A stretch of 64,000 nucleotides of DNA from Gracilaria vermiculophylla (Eukaryota; Rhodophyta; Florideophyceae; Gracilariales; Gracilariaceae): assembly GCA_019155205.2 (NCBI GenBank), contig JAHNZQ020000308.1, positions 3,269,777-3,333,776 of the forward strand. Reading direction: 5' to 3'. This document shows positions 39,868 to 52,244 of the stretch, in pieces (positions within the stretch are counted from its first letter, which is position 1; every line of letters begins with the position of its first letter). A program made the position numbers and the translations under genes. The notes beneath the pieces are model-generated. The model did no database searches. It saw nothing but the letters and a program-made list of their open reading frames with translations, and had not been told where the DNA came from.

Positions 39868-41733
39868 TCATTCATTAAGGTTCAGTTCTTTCCATTCCCA
39901 CTTCTGATACTCTGTGTGCGGCTCCCCACATGATTTCATCCGAAGAGAAATGTGACTCTTCCCTGTTTTATCACCACCTTCTATAACAGTGAGACAGTTT
40001 CCATTGCTGCTCATAAATGCACCCAGGCCATCAGGAGCCATGGTAAGATCCCATGTCTGATTCTCCATCTTTGATTCATCACACTTCTCACGATATAGGC
40101 CCAAATCTTCACCTCGAGTTAAGCACCCATCCATTAAATGTTCACCGGATAATATCAGTTTAGAATTCGTGTACACAGCTGATTGACTGCCTTGCTGATA
40201 ATGACACGGGTAAATACCAAACACTGCGTGGTCACCCTTTTCGTGCAGGTGATCAAGACATCCGTTCGTGGCCCTATTCCTCATGTATCCTTTAGCTGGA
40301 AAATATGGCACCCCATCGGGACCAAGTAACTTCTCCGCAGCACGCAGAAGCTCGGTATTTACGTTCTCCAGATACCACTTGAAAGGACGACAGTGTAGTC
40401 GTTTTTGAATGTCCTCATAGAAACTCATGTTACCAACGTTCACACCGTTTGGCAAAGGAGCCATAGAAATCTCAAAAAGAGACTTAAACTCTCCCATCCA
40501 ATACGCAGCCCGTAGTCGGTTTCGCGCGATCGTTCCTTCAGGAATCGTGTACAGGCTTCCTTTCCAGTATTTGTCGGAGCGGAACACATGCCCAACTCGT
40601 GAACAGGGAAGCCACTCGATAGTGCCTCCACAAAGCCATATTCGGAAAGAAATCTCCATCTCCTCGCCCCCCCACATTCGCATTTCTGGGTCATAGAACC
40701 CAAGTTTATCAAAGTATGTAGTGGATAGTGACAATAATCCTCCAGCCATAATAGGAGTTCTCAGAGGCTTGACATCGTTTTTCTCGTGACCACTCGACAT
40801 TCCCGTTTGTGTTAGACCCCACGTATGGGTCAGAATATCTATCCCGCCTTTGGTGTATGCAAAAGTGTCCGCATCAATGTTATCAATGCTGGGAACTACC
40901 ACGCGGTCTATGCCTTCCCGCAGCCCTTCAGCGATCCTACCCATCAGTGGTTGAAGCCAACCAGGGCCCACTTCAACATGACAATCAAGAAATGTTATTG
41001 TCTCCCCAGAAACCAAGCTCGCTCCACTGTTTCGAGCCGCCATCAAACCATTTCTGCCCTTCAAGCGCGCAATAACAATTTTCGGTAGCAGGGCAATATG
41101 TTGGTCAAGGTCGGCTCCCTTGAGCAACCACGGAGCACCTTCATCGCTTCCATCGTCGACGAGAACGATTTCATGTAACAAGTGACTTGGGGTTCGATTG
41201 AGTACAGAGTGAATAGAGCGCAGTAACGTCGAGAGTGGCTCGTTATAGAACACAATGACGACAGAAGTGGTCGGTAGTTTAGCAGTGGATTCGTAGTACC
41301 ATTGCTCCTTGCATTGATCTGGGCGAACATCAGGTAGAGGCCTGTCCAAGGAAATCGAATCAGAGCGCATACGATTAAAACTGCTGTTTGTGTGAGCAAT
41401 TTTCTTTTCCTCATCAGTTTGTAAAGAAAAGTCCAACGGAATTGGAACCCAGTGAGGGACTCCTTTGATTTCGCCAAGATTGATTCCATGCAAATGTTCC
41501 GGATTTCTAGACATCTGTTCTCTTCCAGATCGAAGGCCATAACCGCCCTGCTGAACCATCATTTCCGGAAGTTTGATTTTCGGAACATGTCGAGATGGAT
41601 TGTGAAAAGCAAGAAGCATCAGGCAAGCGAAAACCACGAGTGCCGCAAGCAGTGTAGTTACTGTTTTACTGCTCGCTCTTTTACCGTTGAAAACACGCAA
41701 ACGCTTCTTTCGCAGTACGGAAACATGATTCAT
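39868..41733 (-). CDS. Polypeptide N-acetylgalactosaminyltransferase (GT27)
   Basis: Predicted 621-aa type II Golgi enzyme that adds GalNAc to Ser/Thr, the first step of mucin-type O-glycosylation. Order: short cytosolic basic tail; membrane anchor (about residues 25-44); stem; GT-A domain with TTSVVIVFYNEPLSTLLRS, EIVLVDDGSD, the metal-binding D-x-H in FLDCHVEVGPGWL, GGLLSL and WGGEEMEISFRIWLCGG with PCSRVGHVFR; then a C-terminal ricin-type lectin domain with CLD, FGIYPCH, Q-x-W (NQTWDLT) and QKWEWKEL. All catalytic blocks are present and length is typical. The frame opens with GTG at 41763; ATG 41733 gives the anchor. Such enzymes are classic in animals, so presence in an algal-looking genome is notable. 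Confidence 0.94.
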   Translation of the reverse strand: MNHVSVLRKKRLRVFNGKRASSKTVTTLLAALVVFACLMLLAFHNPSRHVPKIKLPEMMVQQGGYGLRSGREQMSRNPEHLHGINLGEIKGVPHWVPIPLDFSLQTDEEKKIAHTNSSFNRMRSDSISLDRPLPDVRPDQCKEQWYYESTAKLPTTSVVIVFYNEPLSTLLRSIHSVLNRTPSHLLHEIVLVDDGSDEGAPWLLKGADLDQHIALLPKIVIARLKGRNGLMAARNSGASLVSGETITFLDCHVEVGPGWLQPLMGRIAEGLREGIDRVVVPSIDNIDADTFAYTKGGIDILTHTWGLTQTGMSSGHEKNDVKPLRTPIMAGGLLSLSTTYFDKLGFYDPEMRMWGGEEMEISFRIWLCGGTIEWLPCSRVGHVFRSDKYWKGSLYTIPEGTIARNRLRAAYWMGEFKSLFEISMAPLPNGVNVGNMSFYEDIQKRLHCRPFKWYLENVNTELLRAAEKLLGPDGVPYFPAKGYMRNRATNGCLDHLHEKGDHAVFGIYPCHYQQGSQSAVYTNSKLILSGEHLMDGCLTRGEDLGLYREKCDESKMENQTWDLTMAPDGLGAFMSSNGNCLTVIEGGDKTGKSHISLRMKSCGEPHTEYQKWEWKELNLNE

Positions 41734-42438
41734 GCTAAATGTCGTTCTATAGCTATATAACACAGATGAAATGAGCGATAAACGCAGCTGTTAATGGAAA
41801 GGACTTGCTCTGAGCTGGGATTAAGACAACGATGGAATAAGAGACTTCGGTAACCGCTTCAGAGTGAAAAGGTCACACACACACACACCCGGCTCTAGAT
41901 TTCCATTGCTTTTAGGTAAATAAAAAATCATTTTATGTATTCCTTGAACGGATGGTTTCCAAATGTGGTTTATCTCCAGGAACACAGCCGATCAAATTTC
42001 TGGTGCTATTCGCAAGCTGTTCAAAATTCATCCAGCGAACCAACCAACCAAATATCGTCGCCAAAACGCACTCGAAAACCTTAGTCCTTCCCACGCCTAT
42101 CGTATGTACAGTCTGTTTCAAACTATCACGTCGATGTCAAGATAAAACAATCTTGATTTTGGTACTGCACGACTACAAAACCTAGTTTTAAAATAAATGC
42201 AAGTCCAAAAACCGTTTCAAAAACAGAACATCTTCATCAAATATGTGTAGCAATCTATATCAAAAATATCAAATGGCATCTCAGCCGAAGCTGAGATATC
42301 TTCCATTTCGTCCCAGAAATGGCCATCGGCTCTCAGATCAAAATTTGTAGAGCATGCCCTCAGCTTTCAACTCGTCTAAACATAACGAAAAATGACCAAC
42401 ACAAACAGGATATATGGTTTAAACAATGCAACGTTAGC
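41734..42438. other. Intergenic with small hairpin
   Basis: Holds a short (CA)n tract near 41875 and a hairpin with stem ATCTCAGC at 42278-42285 and its complement at 42290-42297, extended by AAATGG/CCATTT outside. No gene seen. It may contain one end of the adjacent transposon. Confidence 0.4.
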
Positions 42439-44428
42439 TTAAACGGTACTACGCCAATCGCGTCCACTGGCAAAGTAGGCAGAACGACTATACTCATCGC
42501 CCTCATAGTATCTATTCAATATGTTCTTCTCTAGGTACACTTTGCGGTTTCCTTCCTGCGGTGACGACATTTCAGAAAGAGGTGTAACAGGTAGACTAAA
42601 ATCCTCACTTTGAAGTAAACGAGAACTCAGCGCTCTGACTTTAACTGACGACACAAAGCGCTTGGTTCGTTTAAATCTCAGCCATGCTGTATCTGACGAA
42701 AAATGTTTAACCATCACTATCTCGGGATTGACATGCGAGAAATGAAAAACATGATATGTTGACAACTTGAAATCAGTTGGAACTTTATAGAACTGTCGCA
42801 GTAGTTCCTTCCAATTAAACCAATTAACATCCTTCGCATTCACTGGTTTGTTCGAGGTAGAACTTTCTTCCAGTATTTTTATCATAGCGTCAGGACCGAC
42901 CACATCAAATTTCTTCAGACGTCGTTTGACCAGTCCAAAGGCAGCATCACACCGGTTTTTTGTATGACCAGCCACTAAAAATCGCAAAGTAATCTGATCT
43001 TCGTACTTCATGCACACACGCCAAAGAAGGTACCAAACCATGAACCTATTTTTGTTTTGTCCGCTGCAGTTATCCGCATGAAGGTTAAGATGTTTATGAC
43101 TCTCTGTAACGACACCACACACCCGATTTTGCTTAATTGCGTGATTCAGCATGGAGACAACCTCGTTGCATGTCTTATTGCCTGGCCAGTGGCCTTCAGG
43201 CAAACCAAATACATAACAATTTGGCATGCTGCTACTATACACGCCAAAGATATCAAACTTTAAACCCGTCACAACATGTAGGTGTCCAGGTTGCCGGAGT
43301 AAGTGTGGCAACAAAATCTTCTCCGCAAAGTCAAATATGAGATGAATGGGGTTGGTTGCAGAAGCGTTTTCAGCTGTAGTTTGGATTGTACGATAAATTG
43401 TAAATTCGGCCAACGCTTCCTCTCGGTGTTGACGACTTGCAGCAAGCAGAGTTCACCTTAGATCCATGTTTGTCGTGGTACGGGCGGAGTTGCTGAGCGT
43501 CGTGCATTGGTCGCAAAAGTCACTCCCTGACTTCAAAATCTTAAGTTTTGGGTAGTATGAACCCCAAACTTTAAGAAAACCAGACATCGAAAGGGGCGCA
43601 TCTGGTTTTCGCAGCGCAGCATTTCTTTCGGAAGCCGCCGTTATAATCTCTTTACACTCCTTCTTATAGAGGTCGTGCACAGCCTGTCGTCAAACATCAC
43701 TACTTAACCATTGCACAGGATATTCGTCTTCTGACCCTCGGCCAGTAGGGCAAGCCAAAGCATTAAAAGCAGCGTAGCGCTGGAGGAACGCAAAAACCGT
43801 GATTGTTTGTAAGGACTGTTTGCCCTTTCGTCCTCTGTAATGCTCGTTTTTTTTTAATGGAAAAGGTCTCATGATTACCGACAACAGAGGATATTTGGCG
43901 TACTGTTTGCGGATTGAGCTGGACAATAGCAGCGAACCCAAATTGGCAAACCCACTTTCCACGCATGGCGTACCTCGTGGAAGAGTATGATGAGCATGAC
44001 AGACGACGCCGCTTGTCGCGCTTGCTTTGCGCTTCGACAGAGTCAGTAGCCATGAGTGCGTTCGCTTGTCCACGAGGCGCGCACAAGCAGAGCATCATAG
44101 CTCGTACCAAGTTGTTCTTTTCGTCCTCCGTAAAGGAAACAAAGCTCTGTGCGAGCGGGAAATGTTCTGTTGTCGTAATGCAATGGGTTTTGCAAAGACA
44201 GTAATTCATCATATTGTTAAAGTGCAACAGTGCCTTTTCTGTTGAAGTCACATTTTTCGTTTGGTCTTTCTCATTTGGCGAGGGGTATTCCAGCGGTTCG
44301 AGAAATTGCTGTAGTGAGACAGTGCTATGCGCAGTGGTATTTGTCTGCTCAAGATTCTCGAGATCTTCGGCGATGAGCTTCTCGATATCTACACTTCGTT
44401 CGTCACCAAGCCACGAAGACAACGCCAT
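42439..44428 (-). pseudogene. Broken DDE-type transposase (DUF7869-like)
   Basis: One coding sequence in pieces: a first frame from 44428 (MALSSWLGDERS) to about 43850, a frame change at a nine-T run near 43850, then a second frame down to 42439 broken by TGA at 43690-43692 and 43453-43455. The C-terminal part has the block LHADNCSGQNKNRFMVWYL, followed by FLVAGHTKNRCDAAFGLVKR, which I know from the DUF7869 family of transposase-like proteins, where the Asp of ADN is expected to be catalytic. An upstream Cys pair (DFCDQC) fits the zinc motif of that family. Terminal repeats were not identified. Tiny introns at the stops are possible but unlikely, so I call it decayed. Confidence 0.75.
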
Positions 44429-45962
44429 TTTTGGAGGGGCTTGAGAGTTTGTACGTGTGCGTTCAGAACAGCAAAGAAATAAAAAGAGGTTTTTCTCCTT
44501 CTTCGCGGGCGTTTTGAAAAACCCTCTTCTCGTCGCACTCTATTACTGTAACGGTCATATCTTACCTTTTCATGGGTTGTATAATCTCGTGAACGGCTCA
44601 TTGGAGAGCTGAAAGTCTTAGGGGTATGAAACAACTATCAGTTCTATTTAGACCACCAGTGCCATTTGATATAACTGATATGGATTGGCCATATTATGGC
44701 GGCTCAGAAACTAAGATTTCCACCTTTTCGCAGAACACCGCTAATATAGCATTTCGGCACTAAATCAATGTAGCCTTAAATTGTCGAAAGTGATAAATTA
44801 TCCCAGCAATTTTTAATAAAATTTTTCAAATGAACGACTTTGCGAAACTGCCTTTCATAGCCACAAACCATTCTTGATATTAAACACCATATATTTGCAA
44901 TTGGTATGAAGTATATCGAGCACGTTGGCCATTCCATTGCCTTTTTCTGCTTTTTGTAGCCACCTTGACCCCAATTTAGATTTGTGTAACGGTGAATTAT
45001 CTTCTTCATAAATAACTTTTTCTCCGTGTACATGTTATCCATATGCTGACCCAAAGTTATGAAGCACTTCTGTACAGCATGCAAAGTTCATTTTGTCATC
45101 AACATATACAATCTAATTTTTACCATGTTTTGATATTTCAGCTCATACCAATAGAAAGTCTCTTCCAGAAAAATACGTTCAAATTTAAAAGATTTTGTTC
45201 TGTTTATCATGCCAATAAAATTCTTATACACTCGGGCCATCTACGTTAAATGTTTTTCGTAAAAAACAATTGTTTAATTCCCCTTAAGCTTGCGTAGGTC
45301 TCTGTGGCGGTGGGGAAAACCACAAACAAACCACGAATGTATGTGTGTTGTCTTGTAGAAAACCGGCATAAAAAATCAGTGCCAAGATAGAAGCACCAGC
45401 GATAAGTTGTATCACGTTTGTGAAACGGTGCGGTGGAGGGGCGGAGAATCAGCGTTGCCTGAATGACATTAATATCAGAGGAAGCTATCTCCAGCTCAAC
45501 AACATCTATAAAAAAAATAGCAAAACGGTAGTAGTCAGCTGTAATATACGTGATGATATCCTCGAAACAAAAAAGAGCTGAAGCTCAAAAACATGTGTAC
45601 TGATACTATATGTGCTCCAGTGTCGTAAACTATCTAGAATGCCTCACGGTCTGACCAAGGCGACCATGCGCTGCGGTTGTTCGTTGTTAGATGGCTTTTG
45701 CTTCTCTTATCTGGCGAGGTTGCCCTTTTCTAAGGTCTAAAAGTGTGGCTTTTGACAAACTACAGAAATAAAATATAAGAAACTAAAATAAATAATTTTT
45801 GAAAGCCCATTAAAATACTGTAGTACCTTAAGTTCTCCTTTTGAGCTGGTAGCGCACAACGCCCGTTTGGAGTTTTTGATGACTTCGAAGAGGCGAGTTT
45901 GCTGCTGTTGTGGTCTGCAGTAACCGCTGTTACAAGCCAGGACTATCCTGAAAGGGGGTCCG
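44429..45962. other. AT-rich gene-free stretch
   Basis: Only short open frames, none convincing. It separates the broken DNA transposon from the first LTR. Confidence 0.45.
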
Positions 45963-46504
45963 TGTAGTACGGTGGATCCTAAGGTAGTATTATCATGTGG
46001 CTTTACGACGGGAGATTCCTAAATAGGGTTCGTATTTTATTACTTGAAGCGCGTGGTGCATTACTCGGCCCGCGTGTGCTACAGTACACTTAAGGAACGG
46101 TAGAAATCAGATTTATTTTAGTTAATCGGTGCAGGCAGTTCCTAAAGTAGTTACACCTGCCCAGATGGGCTTCCGGCATGGTACTTAATCCGCCGGTAGA
46201 GCTCCACCTCTGGGAATATAAACCAAGCACCCTTGAGTCTACCTATATTTTTCCGGTTGGAGACTCTTGTCAAACATCTTTAGGTTTCTAAGCCACCGAT
46301 CTCCAGGTCGCCTCGTAGCAGCACCTGAAACATCATTGTCCGCCCATTGAATCCCCTTCTCCGCTTGATATTTGTGGAACCTCTTTCAGAAATCCCCCGG
46401 CTCGCAACAGCGATTACCGGAGACCACCTTTAGGAACTCGCGCCTTTCCAGTCACCAAAAACTATTAACGGACGTTGTGCACTACCACTCCTAAAGGATG
46501 CATA
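45963..46504 (+). repeat. LTR 1 (oldest copy)
   Basis: About 542 bp, beginning TGTAGTAC. It aligns along its length with the two later copies but differs at many positions, for example in the TTATTTTAG/GGTGCAGG block, so it is clearly the most diverged. The end is set by comparison (about 46504). Confidence 0.85.
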
Positions 46505-46658
46505 CTGTTTTTTCAACTTAGAATGTCAATTCCCTAAATGAATCGCAAGAGTCACGATAAAGCAGTTTTTCTTGTTTGCAACGACCGGAACCCATCAGTG
46601 GAATTCTTCTTTAAAAGAAATAGGAAGTGGAGGGAAATAATCCTTGACCTACTCCTAA

Positions 46659-47324
46659 ATGGACCCCTCACAAGCCCCAATTGAAACCCTCTTACAGGAT
46701 TCTCAAGCAACTGACTCCGTTGATGGGCGCAGCACGCGCAGCGCTCCTCAGAAGATTGCCGCTGGACTGGAGGACCCCGAATGTCTCCTTAGGAATTTTG
46801 ACTCTTCTGTGGGGCATTTCAGGGATCGCCGTAGGAGAGCACACGATCGGAGGCAAGCGAAATCCCCCACAACACCTCGGGAAAACGACGACGTTGAGAG
46901 TGAAGAACCGCACACGGCATCGCAGACGCCACCTCAAAGGCTGCAGGGAAGGAAACACCCTGAGGCTATTTCCCTCCTGGAATCCCTGGCCCTGAGTCTT
47001 ACGGATCGGCTATCACAAGAGCTGGTCGAAAGAGTATCTGCAGGTGTTGAGGCACATTTCGGAGCGCACCACCACGTCCTTGTGGAGGAAATGGCAACGG
47101 AGAGTGCTCACCGTGCTTTGGATGCTTTGCTGGATTCGGACTCCTTCCTGGAGCTGATCGCAGATGTTATCCATGCAAGGGTTGGTTCCAAAACAGCGCA
47201 GCTGCTCCTCGCAGCGACGTTTCACAGTCATACATTCGTACAGGAGAGGCTCCCTCTATCAACACCTAAGGTGACCCCGGGCAGAGAAGGACGGGATACT
47301 GCCACCCCCCACGCTAGAGGATGA
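46659..47324 (+). pseudogene. gag N-terminal region of element A
   Basis: Open for 221 codons from ATG 46659. It is clearly related to the gag of element B (same SVGGRSTR-type opening, ERFRNR/HFRDRR block, LLDSD helix and STPKVTPGREG). It ends at a TGA where B has a glycine codon. Confidence 0.8.
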
Positions 47325-49901
47325 AGGGATGCTGCCGTAGGGAAACGGGCACACATCAGCAATATTGCTAAGCTCGGTCTGGACCTGTTTCCCCGCGGAA
47401 GAGTACAGGATACCGGTCGCGAAGTATTCCACCCAAGGAGAAAAGGATAAGATACTCCTCGGGTGAATCGGTATAGCGGGGGTATCTTGGGGCACCCAGA
47501 AAATCTACAGGAAAGACGCCGAAAAAAAGGGAGGCAGAAAAGTAGATAGCAAGACACTGATTCGGAGGGAAGTTCAGACTCTGAATCCGTAAACAGCTCC
47601 AGCTCGGAGGACAGTATACCTCCAAAGGAGAAAACCAGAATGGCCAGGAAGGTCGTCTCGCTTAACGACCTCTTCGTCAAAGTGGGAGACTATGAAACCT
47701 ACAGGTTGAAATGATTGCTCTACTCTTTACAACGCGTCAGTTGCTAAATGACTCCCAAAAATCCAGCGCTGGATGGATAATCAGATGGAGAAACACTCCT
47801 TCTCAGGTGAAGACCCCATCTAGGTGTTGAAGTTTCTCAAGCGCTTCCGTTTAGCGTGTAATACCAATGGTGTCCATGAAGTTGCCGCCGTCTGGTGCTT
47901 TCAGTTCTGCCTCACAGACCAAGCGCACCCGATGGTACAGCCGCGCCTCACGGAAGAGAGAACCGTTGTTGACGACCCTGGTACGGAGCTCATGACGACG
48001 TACTCGAACGTGATAAATATCCTCCTCAAAACCTACGCAACGGACGAGGTGATAGCCTATGCTGACGCTGAAGTCACCTCCTATAGGCAGGAAACATTAA
48101 TGACGGAAACGGAGATCTCACAGAAGTTGCGGACGAAGGCCTTTCGATGTAGAAACGTGTACTGCGAACGGGGTTTCCAGTCATTGTTTGTCGAAAACTG
48201 CCTTCCTTATATCTTGGGCAGGGTGCGTAATCACTTCAAAACGCACCAAAAGACCACTTATGCGGACCTAGCACGTTCCACGAAATCTTATGGGGGTACT
48301 TATCGTGCCACTTGTCGCAGCCAAGCTCCACTTTCGGACAAACCAACGGCCTCAAGGAACCGTCGGGCATCCGCCCTGACGTTGGACTCTAGCACCTCAG
48401 GGGAGGTCAACGAGCTCACGCTCGTGGGAGAACAAGAGGTCCTCGCCCTCAAATACGCCTCATCTCAGAGATCACCGTCTAGGACGCGGACACCCTCGTC
48501 TCCTACTTCGTACGAATTGGAAGGATCGTACAGGAGTGTCCGATTTGCAAACTCTGCATGGAAGCTACGGTTACCGTGCCTCACTTTGAGTACAGCCTCT
48601 TCTACTGTCATTTGCGCTGTCAGCGCTGGGGCCAGTATCTGAACCGGTTGCATCTCCGTGGAACACGGCGCATCCCAATGCGCACCTGCAGCAGCCGTCC
48701 CCAACTGGACCTCAGCCCCCCTTCAACCAGTAAAACCCATCAGGATCATGCGTAGAGGCTCCGTGTGGCTCTTTACACACAAGCCTCAGCTCCACGGAGG
48801 TCGCCTGCAGGAAAGGGCAAGAAGCCATATGCACAGTCGACGCAGAATGGGCGGGCCCCCAATCTCTTTGGACCAAATTGACGCCTTTGAGGAATCTTTT
48901 TGCACGCTCCGCCGTGAGAATTACAAATTATTTGCATCTATCGGATGCTCCCCTCTCGCCTCCATTACGGTGCATGCTATCCGCGACATCGGAGCTGGCC
49001 CCAATCTTAAGCAGGCCGACGTGCTCCCACAGTCTGCTTTCGGCTCCTTGCGGACTTTCAAGCTCCCTACTGTGCACGATGCGTCGCGTCGAGCATTAGA
49101 CATTCTCGGAGCGTTAACCTTGTATCTTCGTCTGGGCTCCATACGTGTCAAGTTGTGGTTCCTCGTGGCGACCAAAGTGGCAGCACAATGCAAATTGGGC
49201 ACTTTCTTTATGGATTGGTGTGCGCGTGCAATATACCCACGCCTGCGTAAGGTAACTTTTCACCACGCCGCCCCTGTCGGTATCGTGTGCGATTCTCCTG
49301 GACCGGATTTTAACGCGCGTCATATGGGTAACCTTCCAAAGGAGAGGCAGTCGAATAAGCTTTGGGTGCTGAAGAGTATCGCAATCCCCGCGAGGAGTCA
49401 GGCCGAAGTTTAGGTGTAGACCTTTGCATCCGGCCTTGTATTCTCTCAGAGAAGTCCTTACCTGTTGACGAAGCAGCACCCCATGATGGCTATCGACCCT
49501 ATGGAAATAGTGCCGAACATCGCCTTCAGAGTCGTTCTTGCCAACCTGAAGGAGTCGCCGTTACTGCTCCAGAAAAGAATTGTCGTCAACTTGGCACTAT
49601 ACGCCCGTGCAGGACTGGCTCATCTGCCTCGTGCAGAAATACTTGCGGAACGCGATGCAATCGTGACTATAAAGGCTGAAGCGACATCAAAGACCCCAGA
49701 GGAAGATAATCTTGCAATATGGCTGGAGACGCTCCAAAATGGCGAAGATTTCGAAGAGTATCCCCATAGGGCAGTGTACATGCTATTGGCCTTTGAGGAA
49801 ATGTGGTCCAATCGCATGGATCATATTAGCCAGGCCAAGCACCTGATCCAGCTCACCCCTAAAAACCAGTACAAAAACTCCAGAGGAGAGCCGAACCCCA
49901 T
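47325..49901 (+). pseudogene. Degenerate capsid, protease and pol N-terminus of element A
   Basis: Pieces in shifting frames. The capsid block (LKFLKRFRLACNTNGVHE, 47824 onward) corresponds to B at 51779. A retropepsin-like domain lies at about 48850-49260: its active site reads RDIGAGPN, so the usual D-(T/S)-G has lost its middle residue, and LGTFFMDWCARAIYP is the C-terminal strand. The remaining part matches B up to the reverse transcriptase border. Confidence 0.75.
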
Positions 49902-50456
49902 TGTAGTACAGTGGCTCCTCCGGAAATAGGGTGGTTTGGCTTGAAGGTATAATATTCCTAAGGAGGGCTCGTATTTTATTAGCTGGGCCACGTGGTGCAG
50001 AATCTCGCCCGCGTGCGCTACAGTATCCTTGAGATTCAGTAGAATTATTATTTATTTTCGATAACGTATGCAGGTAATTAGTACAGTAGCGAGACCTGCC
50101 GAGGCGGGCTCCCGGCTCGATACTTAATCTGTCGGTTGAGATCCACCTCTGGGGAAGTACAGACAAGCACCCTTGAGTCTTCTTCTACTTTTCCGGTTGG
50201 AGTCTCTTGTCGATCTACGCTGGTTTCTAAGCCGCCGATCCCTAGGTCGCATCATAGCAGCGCCTGTAGGAGCATTGTCCACCCAGTGAACCTCCCCCTA
50301 CGCTTGGTGTTCGTGGATCCCTTTTCAGAAGTCCCCCCGGCTCGCGACAGCTGATACCGGAGACCACCTTTAAGAACACGCGCCTTTGGAGTCAACAAAA
50401 AACTCCTAACGGACGTTGTGCTTTACTACCTCGAGTGGAGGACTGACAGTAGCACA
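49902..50456 (+). repeat. LTR 2 (5' LTR of element B)
   Basis: 555 bp, TGTAGTAC to GCACA, so it has TG and CA ends. It is nearly identical to LTR 3. A tRNA primer site starting TGG follows two bases later (50459). No polypurine tract precedes it, in contrast to LTR 3. Confidence 0.9.
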
Positions 50457-50612
50457 ACTGGTCTCCCGACTTAGAAGGTCACAGTTCCTAAGAGATTCGC
50501 ACAAGTCGCAGCAGAACCGTGTTCCTAATTTGCAACGACCAACCTCCAACAGTGGAATTCTTCCTTAAGGTGATTCGGAAGTGGAAGCAAAGCACCCCCG
50601 ACCTACTCTTCT

Positions 50613-51545
50613 ATGGACTCCTCAGAACATCCCATGGAAAACCCGGTACAGGATCCTCAAGCAAGCAGCTCCGTTGGTGGGCGCAGCACGCGCAACGCTC
50701 CCCAGGAGATGGCAGCCACACTGGAGGACCCTGAAAGTCTCCTTCGGAACCCTGGCTTCTCTGTAGAGCGTTTCAGGAATCGCTTTATGAGAATGCATGA
50801 TCGGAGGCAAGTGAAATCCTCCGCGACACCTCTGGAGAAAGCCGACGTGGAGGTTGAAGAACCGCACACGGCATCGCAGCCACCACCTCATGAGCTGCAG
50901 GGACGGGAACAACCGGAGACTAACTCCCTCGTGGAGTCAGTGGCCCCGCTCTTTACGGATTGGCTCTCCCAAGAGCTGGTCGAAAGAATACCTGCAGGTG
51001 TTTATGTCCATTGTGGAGCGCGCCGCCACACCCTTGTGAAAGAAACCGCAACGGAGAGCGCTCACCGTGCTGTGGATGCTTTGCTGGATTCCGACCTCTT
51101 CCTTGAGGTGATCTCAGATGTTATCCGTGCGCAGGTTCGCTCACAATCCGCGCAGCTACTCCCCCCAGCGGCGTTTCAAAGTTATTCTTCCGTACAGGAG
51201 AGGTTCCCTCTATCAACACCTAAGGTGACCCCGGGCAGAGAGGGAAAAGACACTGCCACCCCTTACGCCAGAGGAGGAAAGGATACAGCCGTAGGGAAAC
51301 GGGACCACCTCAGGAATTCTGCTATGCACCGTCTGGATCTGACGCCTCGCGGAAGAGGACAGGATACCGGTCGCAAAGAAGTTCACCTAAGGAGAGAAGG
51401 ACAGGATACTCCTCGGGTGGATCGCGATAGCGGGGGTACCGTCAGCAACCCAGATCACCTAGAGGAAAGAAGAGGAAAGAAACGCAGGGAAAAAGGAGAA
51501 AGCGAGATACCGATTCGGAGAGAAGCTCAGACTCCGTATCCGTAA
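50613..51545 (+). pseudogene. gag of element B, first open part
   Basis: 310 codons open from ATG 50613. The start is Ser/Pro-rich, then come helices (FTDWLSQELVERIPAGV, HRAVDALLDSDLFLEVISDV) and a long basic, Arg-rich tail. The frame changes near 51530; the continuation is in the next entry. Confidence 0.8.
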
Positions 51546-51634
51546 ACATCTCCAGCTCGGAGGACAGTATAGCTCCCAAGGAGAAGAGCAGAAGGGTCAG
51601 GAAGGTCGTCCCGCTTAACGACCTCTTCGGCAAA

Positions 51635-52244
51635 GTGGTGCATTATGACACCTACAGGTTGAATGATCGCTCCACACTCTACGACGCGTCGGTCGCTAAA
51701 CGACGCACGAAGATGCAACGCCGTATGGATATTGAAATGAAGAAGCCCTCCCTCTCAGGCACAGACCCCATCTCGGTGTTGAAGTTTCTCACGCGCTTCC
51801 GTTCAGCGTGTAACACCAATGGTGTTCATGAAGGTGCCGCCGTATGGTGCTTTCAGTTCTACCTCACTGGCCAAGCGCACTCGCTGGTGCAGCAACGCTT
51901 CACGGGGGAGAGCACCATTGTGGATGATCCTGGAATGGAGATCATGAGGATGTACCCGGAGGTAGTAAATTTCCTCCTTATAAGGTACGCTACGGACGAG
52001 ATGAAAGCCGATGCTGATTATGAAGTCACCTCCTATAGGCATAACCACCGGAATGACCAAGACGGAGTTCTCACAGAAGCTGTGGACGAAGGCTCTACAG
52101 TGTGGGAATGTGTACTCCGAACGGCGGTTGAAGTCGCTGTTTGTCAAGGGACTCCTTCCCTCGATACGCGCGAGGGTACGTAATCACTCGACAACGCACT
52201 TAAAGACCACCGATACGGAGTTGGCGCGTTTTGCCGAATCCTCT
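51635..52244 (+). pseudogene. Capsid region of element B
   Basis: Retrotransposon gag/capsid-type sequence: VLKFLTRFRSACNTNGVHEG, AVWCFQFYLTGQAHSLV and a FSQKLW...SLFVKGLLPSIRARV block. A second frame change lies near 52040-52090. The sequence runs into the gap at 52245, so any zinc knuckle is unseen. Confidence 0.75.

Larger units (their letters stand above)
45963..49901 (+). mobile_element. Ty3/gypsy element A, 3' part missing
   Basis: It starts with LTR 1 and holds gag, protease and the segment before reverse transcriptase. Homology to element B stops at the sequence around CCGAACCCCAT, the counterpart of B near 53400, and LTR 2 follows at once. Reverse transcriptase, RNase H, integrase and the polypurine tract of A are absent. 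Many stops and frame changes are present. Confidence 0.85.

Noticed and set aside
43453..43692. Tiny introns (21-25 nt) to explain stops in the transposase
   Set aside because: Only one would keep the frame, and there is an independent frameshift; decay is simpler.
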